Positions 1-5,848 of a DNA stretch of 6,019 nucleotides are shown one piece after another; positions within the stretch are counted from its first letter, which is position 1; each line of letters starts with the position of its first letter. The notes beneath the pieces were generated by a model. It saw nothing but the letters and a program-made list of their open reading frames with translations. It was not told where the DNA came from and did no database searches. A program made the translations under genes and the position numbers. Source of the DNA: Paracoccaceae bacterium (GTDB taxonomy: Bacteria > Pseudomonadota > Alphaproteobacteria > Rhodobacterales > Rhodobacteraceae); the NCBI GenBank assembly GCA_007131465.1, contig SLQN01000323.1:1-6019 (forward strand), written 5' to 3'.

Positions 1-165
1 GATCGATTCAAGCCCCGCAAGCATCCTCAGAAGCGTTGATTTTCCACATCCCGAGGGACCCACCAGAACAGCGAATTCGCCAGGGGCGATATCTATATCA
101 ACGCCGTGGATCACGTCCGTCTTATCATAGGCCTTGCGGACATCCCTCATCGCTATGGCTTTCAA
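1..165 (-). CDS. ABC transporter ATP-binding protein, MalK/UgpC (CUT1) type, N-terminal part only
   Basis: This is the cytoplasmic ATPase subunit expected to power the sugar permeases encoded at 3463-5216. Only the first 55 codons are in the window. The translation begins [13 protein letters not shown], shows the usual early motif [14 protein letters not shown] (residues 18-31), and carries a perfect Walker A P-loop, GPSGCGKST, at residues 37-45, followed by LLRMLAGLE. The pattern is typical of CUT1 ATPases. The signature motif, Walker B and the C-terminal regulatory domain lie beyond the left edge. I chose the TTG at 165-163 over the in-frame ATG at 150-148 for two reasons: a strong GGAAGGA ribosome site lies 7 bases upstream of the TTG, and the extra five residues match the usual family N-terminus. 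The gene starts one base after the regulator's stop codon, so the two are almost certainly co-transcribed and translationally coupled. It is unusual that the ATPase is on the opposite strand from its permeases. Confidence in the family is high. Pairing with these permeases is inferred from position. Confidence 0.93.
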   Translation of the reverse strand, partial: MKAIAMRDVRKAYDKTDVIHGVDIDIAPGEFAVLVGPSGCGKSTLLRMLAGLESI

Positions 166-166
166 G

Positions 167-799
167 TCACATTCCTTCCATAGAGCGCCGCATCGCGACG
201 GACAGATGTTCCGACAATTTCTCCTTGGCAGCCGCGGTATCGCCCGCGCTGCAGGCATCAAGTATTGCGATATGTTCGCCCAGCGCACCGAAGACCCGGT
301 CGGCGCTCAGGCGGATATTTGCCCGTATGAGACGCAAGCGGACCGCATTGATCTGGTATATTTCTTCGATCAACTTGTTGTTCATGGCGCTCACCATTTC
401 GTCGTGGAACCGCCAGTCGACCTCTACCGCATCGCTCAGGACCGCCGCAGACGTGTCTGTTTCGGCTTTTTCAAGGACCGCGCGGGTATCTGCGAGTGTC
501 TTGCGCGCCTTGTCAGGGGCGTCTCGGCAGTAATATTCGACCGCCGTGACCTCGACCATCGAGCGCAACTGAAAGGCTTCCCGAATGAACCTGATCGTGA
601 CGTCTGCAACCTGAATTCCACGCTGCGGATGCACGCGCAAAAGCGAATCATGTTCGAGCTTTTGTACGGCCTCGCGCGCATTGCCGAGTGAAACACCGGC
701 CAGTTCTGCCAACTCACGCTGTGTGATAAATTGCCCAGGCTTCAACTCGCCAGTGAACAGGCGTTCGCGAAATCTCTCATAAGCTGAAATGCGTGACAT
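167..799 (-). CDS. GntR-family transcriptional regulator, FCD (FadR/VanR-like) subgroup
   Basis: A 210-residue DNA-binding regulator, the usual size for this subgroup. The N-terminal winged helix-turn-helix spans roughly residues 5-67, with the recognisable run [13 protein letters not shown] (25-37), [13 protein letters not shown] (42-54) and the wing RGIQVA (60-65). The C-terminal all-helical FCD effector domain spans roughly 74-205. It contains the standard metal/ligand residues: Asp128 and His132 in DWRFH, His176 in GEHIAIL, and His198 in SEHLS. FCD regulators of this kind usually bind a metal plus a carboxylate effector, often an organic or sugar acid, and commonly act as repressors relieved by the effector. 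The gene is divergent from the enolase-superfamily gene and lies upstream of the ATPase, so I infer that it controls both directions from the shared intergenic region. The ribosome site before the ATG is weak: GAGG, about 12 bases away. The recognition-helix region reads SLGNAREAV rather than the commoner SRTPVREAL, which may reflect a distinct operator. The effector is unknown. Confidence 0.93.
   Translation of the reverse strand: MSRISAYERFRERLFTGELKPGQFITQRELAELAGVSLGNAREAVQKLEHDSLLRVHPQRGIQVADVTIRFIREAFQLRSMVEVTAVEYYCRDAPDKARKTLADTRAVLEKAETDTSAAVLSDAVEVDWRFHDEMVSAMNNKLIEEIYQINAVRLRLIRANIRLSADRVFGALGEHIAILDACSAGDTAAAKEKLSEHLSVAMRRSMEGM
173..179 (-). promoter_or_regulatory. Ribosome binding site for the ATPase gene, supporting a TTG start
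   Basis: The minus strand reads GGAAGGA here, inside the last codons of the regulator gene, 7 bases before the TTG at 165-163. No comparable site precedes the alternative ATG at 150. The site therefore decides the start and also ties ATPase translation to termination of the regulator. Confidence 0.7.
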
Positions 800-883
800 G
801 GATTGAGCCGACCTCGCCTTCTATCCGTTTACCAGCCCACGATCATAAAGGCCTTGTGCGACCGGCACCAGAGCGCCACCAGT

Positions 884-911
884 AGTAAATCTGTAACACA
901 TGTCTTGTCAA
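884..911 (-). promoter_or_regulatory. Candidate sigma-70 type promoter for the regulator-ATPase transcript
   Basis: On the minus strand a consensus -35 box TTGACA (911-906) is followed, after a 16-base spacer, by TTTACT (889-884), a 4-of-6 match to TATAAT. Transcription would start near 877, about 75 bases before the regulator ATG. The -35 box overlaps the first of the direct repeats at 909-938, so a protein bound there would be expected to affect this promoter. This is a motif match only. I found no equally good pair for the rightward operon; TTGTCA at 905-910 with TAGCAA at 928-933 is the best and is weak. Confidence 0.35.
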
Positions 912-943
912 TCAGTGATTAATCAGTTAGCAATCAGTTGACA
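895..943. promoter_or_regulatory. Candidate operator cluster between the divergent transcripts
   Basis: Within the 163-bp divergent region (800-962) this stretch is dense with symmetry. AACACATGTCTT at 895-906 is a 12-bp palindrome with one mismatched pair. TGATTAATCA at 916-925 is a perfect 10-bp palindrome. TGTCAA at 906-911 and TTGACA at 938-943 form an inverted pair. GntR-family regulators bind short palindromes, so either palindrome could be the site for the adjacent FCD regulator. The sequence alone does not say which. The rest of the gap (800-883) shows nothing I can name apart from the presumed 5' leader of the regulator. Confidence 0.5.
909..938. repeat. Three 8-bp direct repeats with exact 11-bp spacing
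   Basis: YAATCAGT occurs at 909-916 (CAATCAGT), 920-927 (TAATCAGT) and 931-938 (CAATCAGT), with 3-bp spacers GAT and TAG. The 11-bp period places all copies on nearly the same face of the helix, as expected for cooperative binding of a regulator. The array lies 25 bases upstream of the enolase-superfamily start codon and overlaps the candidate -35 box of the regulator promoter. Binding here could therefore affect both transcripts. Which protein binds is not evident. Confidence 0.75.
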
Positions 944-962
944 TTGCCGAGGCAGGAATATC

Positions 963-2105
963 ATGCGGTCAATAAAAATTGATAGAATTCAGGCGTACGC
1001 GGTCTCCGCGAAACCGCCCCGAGGACCGGAGTCGTCGCTTGGGTCCATGCCAGTCCGGAACGGATTGCTGATACGGATCACCTCGGCCGATGGCGCGGAG
1101 GGATGGGGTGAGGCGTGGTGCAATTTTCCGCCTCGCGGCAATCTCGCGCGGCTGTGCCTGCTTGAAGACGTGATCGCTCCGACCCTTATCGGCAGGACAT
1201 TCTCGGATTTCCGGGTTTTCCGGCCGGAATACGAGGCGCGTTTCGCGCGCATGGCGCTGCACACTGGCGAAGCGGGACCCTTCGCCCATTGCCTCGCTGC
1301 CATCGACACCGCGCTTGCCGATATGGCGGCGCGGATGATCGGTCAGCCGCTGGCAACATTCCTCAGCCCCGACGCTTGCCGCGATGTCGCTGTCTACGCC
1401 AGCACGCCGAATGTTGCGCAGTTGGAGGCTTCGATTGAGGAGATGATCATAGACGGCCACACTGCAACGAAGTTGAAAATTGGCTTCGATCTTGCCACTG
1501 ACACCGCCCTCTTGGCAAGGTTTCAGGATATCGCAGGCAACAGGCTGCGCGTGATGGCCGATGCCAACCAGAACTGGACCCTTGCCGAAGCAAAGGCCAC
1601 GCTCCAGGAAATCTCCGGCTTTGGCTTGCAGTTCGTGGAAGAACCGATCTCGGCTGACGCGCCGCAAGAGCAGTGGGCGGAGCTATCGGCCGCGACCTCA
1701 ATACCACTTGCCGCAGGTGAAAACATTCTCTCCGAGAAATCTTTCCGCGACTTTGCCGAGCAAGGCGGCGTGCGAATCCTACAACCTGATGTTGCAAAAT
1801 GGGGTGGTGTCAGCGGTGCGTGCAATGTGAGGAAGGCTGCCAATGACTTTGGCGCGACCTGCTCCATGCACTACATGGGAACCGCAGTCGGTCTTGCGGC
1901 GTCGGTCCATGTGCTTGCATCGATCAAAGGCGGTGGCCTGATGGAGATCGACGCAAACCCCAACCCGCTGCGCACCGATCTGGGCAACATTGATCTGACC
2001 GTCCGGGACGGGCGCATGGCGCTGCCGGATGGTGCCGGGATTGGTTTTGTCCCCGACGCCGATGCGTTGCGTGCAATGGCTGTGGGGTCCGCTGACATAC
2101 ACTGA
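963..2105 (+). CDS. Mandelate racemase/muconate lactonizing enzyme-type enolase-superfamily protein (probable acid-sugar dehydratase or epimerase)
   Basis: A 380-residue cytoplasmic enzyme of normal family length. The capping domain covers roughly residues 1-130, with GWGEAWCNFP at 47-56 in the active-site lid. The modified TIM barrel follows to about 345. All catalytic positions of the mandelate racemase subgroup are visible: Lys170 and Lys172 in KLK; metal ligands Asp200 (DAN), Glu226 (VEEP) and Glu253 (GEN); and the Asp276/His303 dyad, 27 residues apart, the same interval as Asp270/His297 of mandelate racemase. Glu328 is a candidate for the electrophilic glutamate. Enzymes with this set abstract the proton alpha to a carboxylate and then dehydrate or epimerise the substrate; both a Lys base and a His base are present here. 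A ribosome site AGGA lies 5 bases before the ATG. The gene leads the transporter operon and stops 32 bases before the binding-protein start, so the substrate probably comes from the imported sugar. The exact substrate cannot be read from the sequence. A racemase of a non-sugar acid remains possible. Confidence 0.9.
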   Translation: MRSIKIDRIQAYAVSAKPPRGPESSLGSMPVRNGLLIRITSADGAEGWGEAWCNFPPRGNLARLCLLEDVIAPTLIGRTFSDFRVFRPEYEARFARMALHTGEAGPFAHCLAAIDTALADMAARMIGQPLATFLSPDACRDVAVYASTPNVAQLEASIEEMIIDGHTATKLKIGFDLATDTALLARFQDIAGNRLRVMADANQNWTLAEAKATLQEISGFGLQFVEEPISADAPQEQWAELSAATSIPLAAGENILSEKSFRDFAEQGGVRILQPDVAKWGGVSGACNVRKAANDFGATCSMHYMGTAVGLAASVHVLASIKGGGLMEIDANPNPLRTDLGNIDLTVRDGRMALPDGAGIGFVPDADALRAMAVGSADIH

Positions 2106-2137
2106 ACGAAAGAGATAACTTCAAAAGGGAGGAAGCT

Positions 2138-3397
2138 ATGAAAAATCTACTGAAATGGACAGTCACAGCAACGGTTGCCCTGTCGGCAAGCGGGGCCTTG
2201 GCGGATACCAAACTGACGTTCCGCTTCAACGATAGCGAGCGTGAGGAGATGCGCGCGGCACTCGATAAGTTTGAAGCTGCCAACCCGGGCATCACGGTCG
2301 AACTTCAGACAATCGCCTGGAACAACGCGCGCGATCAGTTTCTGCGGGAAGCCTCTGTTGGCCGTGGGCCCGACGTTGTCCATATTGCCTTTGTCTGGAC
2401 CCAGGAAATGGCCGAGGCGGGTGTCGTTCTGCCGATCGAGGGGCTGACCCGATATGGCGCCTTTCCGAACGGTTTTGAAGACTTCATCGCAACCGACCTG
2501 ACGGTCTATGAGGGCCAGCACTGGGGGGTGCCCTGGTCCGCCGACACTTGGGCCATGGTCTATCGCACTGACGTTCTGGAAGCCGCGGGGATCGACCGCC
2601 TGCCAGAGACCTGGGACGATCTTCTAGCTGACAGCCGGGCCATTCAAGCGTCCACTGACAGCATCGGCTTTGCCTTCCCGGGTGCCGATCAGGTCTGGTT
2701 TCCGTTCAACTATTACCTGTGGTCCAACGGGCTTTCCATCGTGACCGAAGACGGCGCGGGCGGGTTCGAGATCGGAGCCACGGTCGAGGAACTTGCGGAA
2801 GCGATGGACTATTTTCGAACCTATGTCGACGAAGGCCTTGCCCCACGCTCGATTTTGTCGGTCGGCGTGCCGCATGACCCGGCACTGTTGCAGCCGCTGC
2901 TCGACGGGAGCCAGGCCATAGCGGTCATGCCGACCAACACCTATCGTCAGTTGCTGAGCGCGTTTGAGGAGGCAAATCCGGGCGCTGAAGTCCCGTTTGC
3001 ATCGGGCGTGATGATGGCCGGAAGCCAAGAGCCGCAAACCCATCTGGGTGGGCGCACACTCGTCGTGAATTCCAACACGAAAGATCCGGAAGCTGCATGG
3101 GCGCTGGTGCAATTCCTGACAGGCGCAGATCTGTTCGAAGAGTATTATTCAAATCAGTTTCCTGCCCAACGTACTCTTCTGGATCAAATTGAATACCGTC
3201 CCGAAGAAAGCGGCTTTGCAGATCAACTTGCCAACTACACGCGGACTTGGGGCGCGTATGCCGATAGCGGGGCAGGTGTGGGGCAGCTTTGGAATTTGAC
3301 GGCGCGCGCGGTTGCGACATCCCTGTCAGGTCAATCCAGCTCGGTGCAGGCAGCCGAAGGCCTTGTCGCCGAGGTCCAGAGGCTTCTCGATAACTGA
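2138..3397 (+). CDS. ABC transporter periplasmic substrate-binding protein, family 1 (CUT1 sugar type)
   Basis: This 419-residue exported protein captures the substrate in the periplasm and delivers it to the permease pair. Residues 1-22 form a Sec signal peptide: Lys2 and Lys6, a hydrophobic run, then ALA before Asp23 as the probable cleavage site. No lipobox cysteine is present, as expected for a soluble Gram-negative binding protein. The mature part reads as a family 1 solute-binding protein. It has an early beta strand TKLTFRF, the GPDVVHIAFVWTQEMAEAG stretch after the first lobe strands, and the conserved GVPWSADTWAMVYRTDVLE region starting near residue 130. FNYYLWSNG follows near 190, and AIAVMPTNTYR further on. 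Length is typical. A strong ribosome site, AGGGAGGA at 2126-2133, sits just before the ATG, consistent with the high expression such proteins need. The substrate is unknown; CUT1 proteins bind sugars, oligosaccharides, polyols or glycerol phosphates. The RNA hairpin just downstream may raise expression relative to the permeases. Confidence 0.94.
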   Translation: MKNLLKWTVTATVALSASGALADTKLTFRFNDSEREEMRAALDKFEAANPGITVELQTIAWNNARDQFLREASVGRGPDVVHIAFVWTQEMAEAGVVLPIEGLTRYGAFPNGFEDFIATDLTVYEGQHWGVPWSADTWAMVYRTDVLEAAGIDRLPETWDDLLADSRAIQASTDSIGFAFPGADQVWFPFNYYLWSNGLSIVTEDGAGGFEIGATVEELAEAMDYFRTYVDEGLAPRSILSVGVPHDPALLQPLLDGSQAIAVMPTNTYRQLLSAFEEANPGAEVPFASGVMMAGSQEPQTHLGGRTLVVNSNTKDPEAAWALVQFLTGADLFEEYYSNQFPAQRTLLDQIEYRPEESGFADQLANYTRTWGAYADSGAGVGQLWNLTARAVATSLSGQSSSVQAAEGLVAEVQRLLDN

Positions 3398-3410
3398 AAG
3401 ACTGCGTCCG

Positions 3411-3436
3411 GGGGGCGACCGCAACAGGCCGCCCCC
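3411..3436 (+). promoter_or_regulatory. GC-rich RNA hairpin between binding-protein and permease genes
   Basis: Arms GGGGGCGACC (3411-3420) and GGCCGCCCCC (3427-3436) pair at 9 of 10 positions around a 6-base loop, GCAACA. The sequence after the stem is CGCCG of mixed composition with only TTT, not a U-tract, so it is a poor complete intrinsic terminator. Hairpins after the binding-protein gene in maltose-type operons are known to slow 3' decay and give excess binding protein over permease. I infer the same role here, or partial attenuation. Confidence 0.7.
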
Positions 3437-3450
3437 GCCGTTTGAATAGC

Positions 3451-3455
3451 AAGGA
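3451..3455 (+). promoter_or_regulatory. Ribosome binding site supporting the ATG at 3463 for the first permease
   Basis: AAGGA lies 7 bases upstream of the ATG at 3463-3465. The longer in-frame reading from TTG at 3442 has only the GC-rich hairpin in front of it and no ribosome site, so the shorter start is preferred. Confidence 0.7.
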
Positions 3456-3462
3456 TGGAACG

Positions 3463-4383
3463 ATGACCCTTTCGCCAATGGCTCGTGACAGGATCAGCGC
3501 CTTCTGGATGCTGCTTCCAACATTCCTGCTCTTGTTCGCCTTCTACCTCTACCCGACTCTCTATAACCTCGAGCTAAGCTTCACCGACATCACCTTGCTG
3601 CAATTGCGCCAAGGTGGAAAGAATGTCGGTTTCGCGAATTATGTGGAATTCCTGCAAAGCTCCAGTTTTCTGGATATCGCGATCAATACGGTATTCTGGC
3701 TTACCTTCGTTTCGGTCAGCATGATGCTGATTCTCGGACTTCTGATGGCGTTGCTGCTGAATTCGCAGTTTTTACGACGCATCCGCATGACCACAGTAGC
3801 GCGTCTGATCCTTCTGGTGCCTTGGGCAACACCTCCGGTTGTCGCGGTTATCGCCTGGCGTTGGCTCTTTGATCCGAAACACGGCGCAATCAACGAGTTT
3901 CTCATGTGGACAGGACTGATTTCCGACCCGATCACTTTTCTGGCTGATCTGGCGACGGTTTGGCCTGCGATCAATACGATCATCATCTGGAACTCCACGC
4001 CTCTGGTGGCAGTGGCCCTGCTTGCTGCGCTCCAGACCATTCCAGAAGAACAGATCGAGGCAGCCGAAATTGACGGCGCAACGCGATGGCAGCAGTTCCG
4101 CTTTGTAGTCCTGCCTTACTTGATGCCGACACTCTCCATCCTGGGGCTAATGTCGGTGATCTGGACGTTCAATAATTTTGTGTATGTCTGGCTGGCGACA
4201 GGCGCCGGGCCGGGCACCTATACAAACGTTCTTGCGACAGAAATTTATATGAGAGCTTTCATCGATATGCGGATCGGCTACAGCTCGGCCATCGGCGTGG
4301 TGATGGCTGTGGTGATGGCCATATTCGGGTCGCTCTACTTCCGGTTCTTCGGCCTCATGAATATGCAGGAAAAATTGGGATGA
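3463..4383 (+). CDS. CUT1 ABC transporter permease, MalF/UgpA type
   Basis: A 306-residue inner-membrane protein forming half of the translocation channel. About six hydrophobic segments are visible near residues 13-31, 74-99, 112-134, 165-190, 221-244 and 271-297. The short N-terminus without a large periplasmic domain resembles UgpA-type permeases more than MalF of enteric bacteria. The cytoplasmic EAA loop that contacts the ATPase is clear: EAAEIDGATRWQQFRFVVLP at 199-218. The family's usual glycine in the middle of this loop is replaced here, while the DGA and LP landmarks are intact. The start is ATG 3463, chosen from the ribosome site; a TTG at 3442 would add seven residues. The stop overlaps the next gene by ATGA, indicating translational coupling. 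The partner permease follows directly, and the ATPase is encoded at the opposite end of the window. Confidence 0.94.
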   Translation: MTLSPMARDRISAFWMLLPTFLLLFAFYLYPTLYNLELSFTDITLLQLRQGGKNVGFANYVEFLQSSSFLDIAINTVFWLTFVSVSMMLILGLLMALLLNSQFLRRIRMTTVARLILLVPWATPPVVAVIAWRWLFDPKHGAINEFLMWTGLISDPITFLADLATVWPAINTIIIWNSTPLVAVALLAALQTIPEEQIEAAEIDGATRWQQFRFVVLPYLMPTLSILGLMSVIWTFNNFVYVWLATGAGPGTYTNVLATEIYMRAFIDMRIGYSSAIGVVMAVVMAIFGSLYFRFFGLMNMQEKLG

Positions 4384-5216
4384 GCATCAATGTGCAGAAA
4401 CGCGGCCTTGCGGGACTCATCGAAAACGGTGGCTTGGCATTAGCATTCGCGCTGTTCATCATATTTCTGCTGGCGCCTGCGTTCTTCGTGTTCAAGGGTT
4501 CGGTCGAGAATATTTCAATTTCGCTGGTCGCAAGTGGAGGTGGTCTTACACTTGACAATTACGCGGGGCTTATCCGGGACGGGTATTTCCGCTATGTTTT
4601 CAACAGTCTTTATATCTGCATCGCTGCGACAAGCCTTGCCTGCCTGATTTCGCTATTTGCAGCATATGGATTGTCGCGCTTTCGGTTTCCCGGGCGTGGG
4701 TTCGTTTTTGGCGCGATCATGGGTGGCCAATTTTTTCCCTGGATCATTCTCGTCAATCCGCTCTTCATTTTTTTCGCGCGCGCGGGGCTGATCAACAGCC
4801 ATCTGGGGCTGATCCTGTGCTACACGGCCTTCATCACGCCATTCACGATCTACCTTCTGGTGGGGTATCTGACAACGATCCCCAAAAGCCTGGATGAGGC
4901 CGCTCTGGTAGACGGGGCGTCACGCATTCAGGTAATCTTTCTGGTCATCCTGCCAGTCATGTGGCCGGGGCTGGTCGCAGCGGCCACCTTCGGCTTTCTG
5001 CAAAGCTGGTCCGAATACCTGCTGGCCCTGGCCCTTATCACCGAGAATGAATTGAAGACCATTCCCCTTGGGCTCTCCCAGTATTTTGGAGATGTCCAAA
5101 TCAACTGGGGCGCGGTCATGGCCGGATCGGTCGTCGCGACCGTGCCCACCCTGCTACTGTTCCTGCCGCTGCAAAAGAAGCTCGTCGCTGGTTTGACAGC
5201 GGGAGCGGTCAAATGA
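4380..5216 (+). CDS. CUT1 ABC transporter permease, MalG/UgpE type
   Basis: A 278-residue inner-membrane partner of the preceding permease, of normal length for MalG-like subunits. Hydrophobic segments lie near residues 18-39, 75-98, 108-133, 141-163, 187-208 and 246-263. The EAA loop reads DEAALVDGASRIQVIFLVIL at residues 172-191, followed by proline. The extreme C-terminus (residues 265-278), ending GLTAGAVK, matches the family's conserved tail, so the protein is full length. The start ATG overlaps the previous stop (ATGA, 4380-4383), with AGGA 9 bases upstream. The stop overlaps the next ATG in the same way. No truncation or frameshift is seen. The N-terminal ENGGLALAFALFIIFLLAP segment is a typical first membrane span. 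Substrate specificity resides mostly in the binding protein and cannot be read here. Confidence 0.94.
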   Translation: MSINVQKRGLAGLIENGGLALAFALFIIFLLAPAFFVFKGSVENISISLVASGGGLTLDNYAGLIRDGYFRYVFNSLYICIAATSLACLISLFAAYGLSRFRFPGRGFVFGAIMGGQFFPWIILVNPLFIFFARAGLINSHLGLILCYTAFITPFTIYLLVGYLTTIPKSLDEAALVDGASRIQVIFLVILPVMWPGLVAAATFGFLQSWSEYLLALALITENELKTIPLGLSQYFGDVQINWGAVMAGSVVATVPTLLLFLPLQKKLVAGLTAGAVK

Positions 5217-5551
5217 GCCGGGTCGTCATGGCGACGCGCATCAAGGCTGAGCGGCTGGAGGATTATATTGCGATGCATCGCGATCCCGATCACGCCGTTG
5301 CACATTTCCTGAAGCGGTTCGGACACCATGACTACCACTTGCATCTTGTCGGCGATCTGGCTGTCGCCAGCTTTGACTATAGTGGCACCGACCTTGAGAC
5401 CGACCGCCAGATGTTGCGACAACAGCCGAGGTTGGCGGAATGGATGCATCGCACCAGTGTTTGTCAGAAATCGCTTTCGCAGGATCCTGGGGCACCTGTC
5501 TGGTTGCGGCTGCCATTAATTTTTCCAGTCACCAGGACGGATGATCAGTGA
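5213..5551 (+). CDS. L-rhamnose mutarotase (RhaM/DUF718) family protein
   Basis: A 112-residue protein of the small ferredoxin-fold mutarotase family, whose E. coli member RhaM has 104 residues and interconverts alpha and beta L-rhamnose. Alignment from memory to RhaM places Tyr18, His22 and Tyr41 at exactly the RhaM active-site positions, with the stretch FLKRFGHHDYHLHL (32-45) matching the central family pattern. Trp77 corresponds to one of the family tryptophans. The family's NPIWPE-like motif after His22 is replaced by RDPDH, so substrate preference may differ from rhamnose. The start overlaps the permease stop (ATGA), with GGGAG 7 bases upstream, so the gene belongs to the operon. A mutarotase implies that the imported substrate is a free reducing sugar. 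The last residues, PVTRTDDQ, extend past the usual family end and adjoin the IS66 remnant. Some may come from that junction. The family call is good; the exact sugar is not established, so no symbol is given. Confidence 0.85.
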   Translation: MSRVVMATRIKAERLEDYIAMHRDPDHAVAHFLKRFGHHDYHLHLVGDLAVASFDYSGTDLETDRQMLRQQPRLAEWMHRTSVCQKSLSQDPGAPVWLRLPLIFPVTRTDDQ

Positions 5552-5552
5552 T

Positions 5553-5830
5553 CGAAATCTTCACGATCCGGTCAGAGCCACAGCAGGTGCAGGTGGTCTG
5601 GGCTTCGGCCACCACATGCTCTCGCAACAGATGCTCGGGGAAGGGCTTGCGCCGCGCGAAGGCGCGAATACTGCTGGTCTTGTCCTGCCCGGCCGCCATC
5701 GCATCCTCAATGGCGGCCGCTTCCAATTCCTCAAGCTGTAATTCCAGCAGCGCACTATTGTCCTGTGCAGCGCAGAGTTTTTCAACACAATTGGCCCATA
5801 GCGCTCTTTGACCCGCAGCACTCGTTGCAA
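5553..5830 (-). pseudogene. IS66-family transposase (TnpC) remnant, N-terminal zinc-finger region
   Basis: Read on the minus strand, the frame that stops at 5529-5531 contains LELQLEELEAAAIEDAMAAG (about 5747-5688), then FARRKPFPEHLLREHVV (about 5660-5610) and the zinc-finger pair CTCCGSDRIVK just before 5559. This order is the hallmark of the IS66 TnpC N-terminal region: coiled coil, proline-rich linker, zinc finger. In intact transposases the next residues are GEDVTE and some 400 more. Here similarity ends at about 5556 and the frame terminates within mutarotase DNA, so the catalytic DDE domain is missing. Upstream, LRVKERYG (about 5818-5795) and VEKL (about 5786-5775) resemble the family's YGxxSEKL stretch but lie in different frames, suggesting a frameshift. 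The element is dead. Neither terminal inverted repeats nor the TnpA/TnpB genes are present. The left boundary falls right at the mutarotase stop codon. The right boundary is uncertain. Confidence 0.8.
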
Positions 5831-5848
5831 GACTGGCCGATCTTCCGA

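Noticed and set aside
36..691. Two overlapping plus-strand open frames (36-533 and 134-691)
   Set aside because: They lie opposite the ATPase and FCD regulator, whose motifs are unambiguous. Their own translations are Arg/Ser/His-rich and show no family features.
938..966. TTGACA at 938-943 as a -35 box for the rightward operon
   Set aside because: A -10 box at normal spacing would fall on the start codon at 963, and no matching sequence is present.
969..1867. Several long minus-strand frames opposite the enolase-superfamily gene
   Set aside because: They are antisense shadows in a GC-rich coding region. The plus-strand frame has a full catalytic residue set and a ribosome site.
3411..3450. 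Intrinsic terminator ending the operon after the binding protein
   Set aside because: The stem is strong but no U-tract follows, and the permeases downstream have no other evident promoter.
2624..3452. Minus-strand frames of 162 and 175 codons opposite the binding-protein gene
   Set aside because: No recognisable domain, composition typical of antisense reads, and the sense strand is a clear solute-binding protein.
3442..3462. TTG at 3442 as the start of the first permease
   Set aside because: It has no ribosome site and follows directly on the GC hairpin. The ATG at 3463 has AAGGA at ideal spacing and gives the usual family N-terminus.
5543..5553. GATCAGTGATC palindrome as an operon terminator
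   Set aside because: The stem is only 5 bp with a 1-base centre and no U-tract, too weak to terminate transcription. It is mentioned only as a junction feature.
5541..5811. Plus-strand frames 5541-5741 and 5548-5811 as small genes after the mutarotase
   Set aside because: The minus strand of the same DNA carries clear IS66 transposase motifs, including CTCC and RKPFPEHL. The plus-strand reads have no family features.
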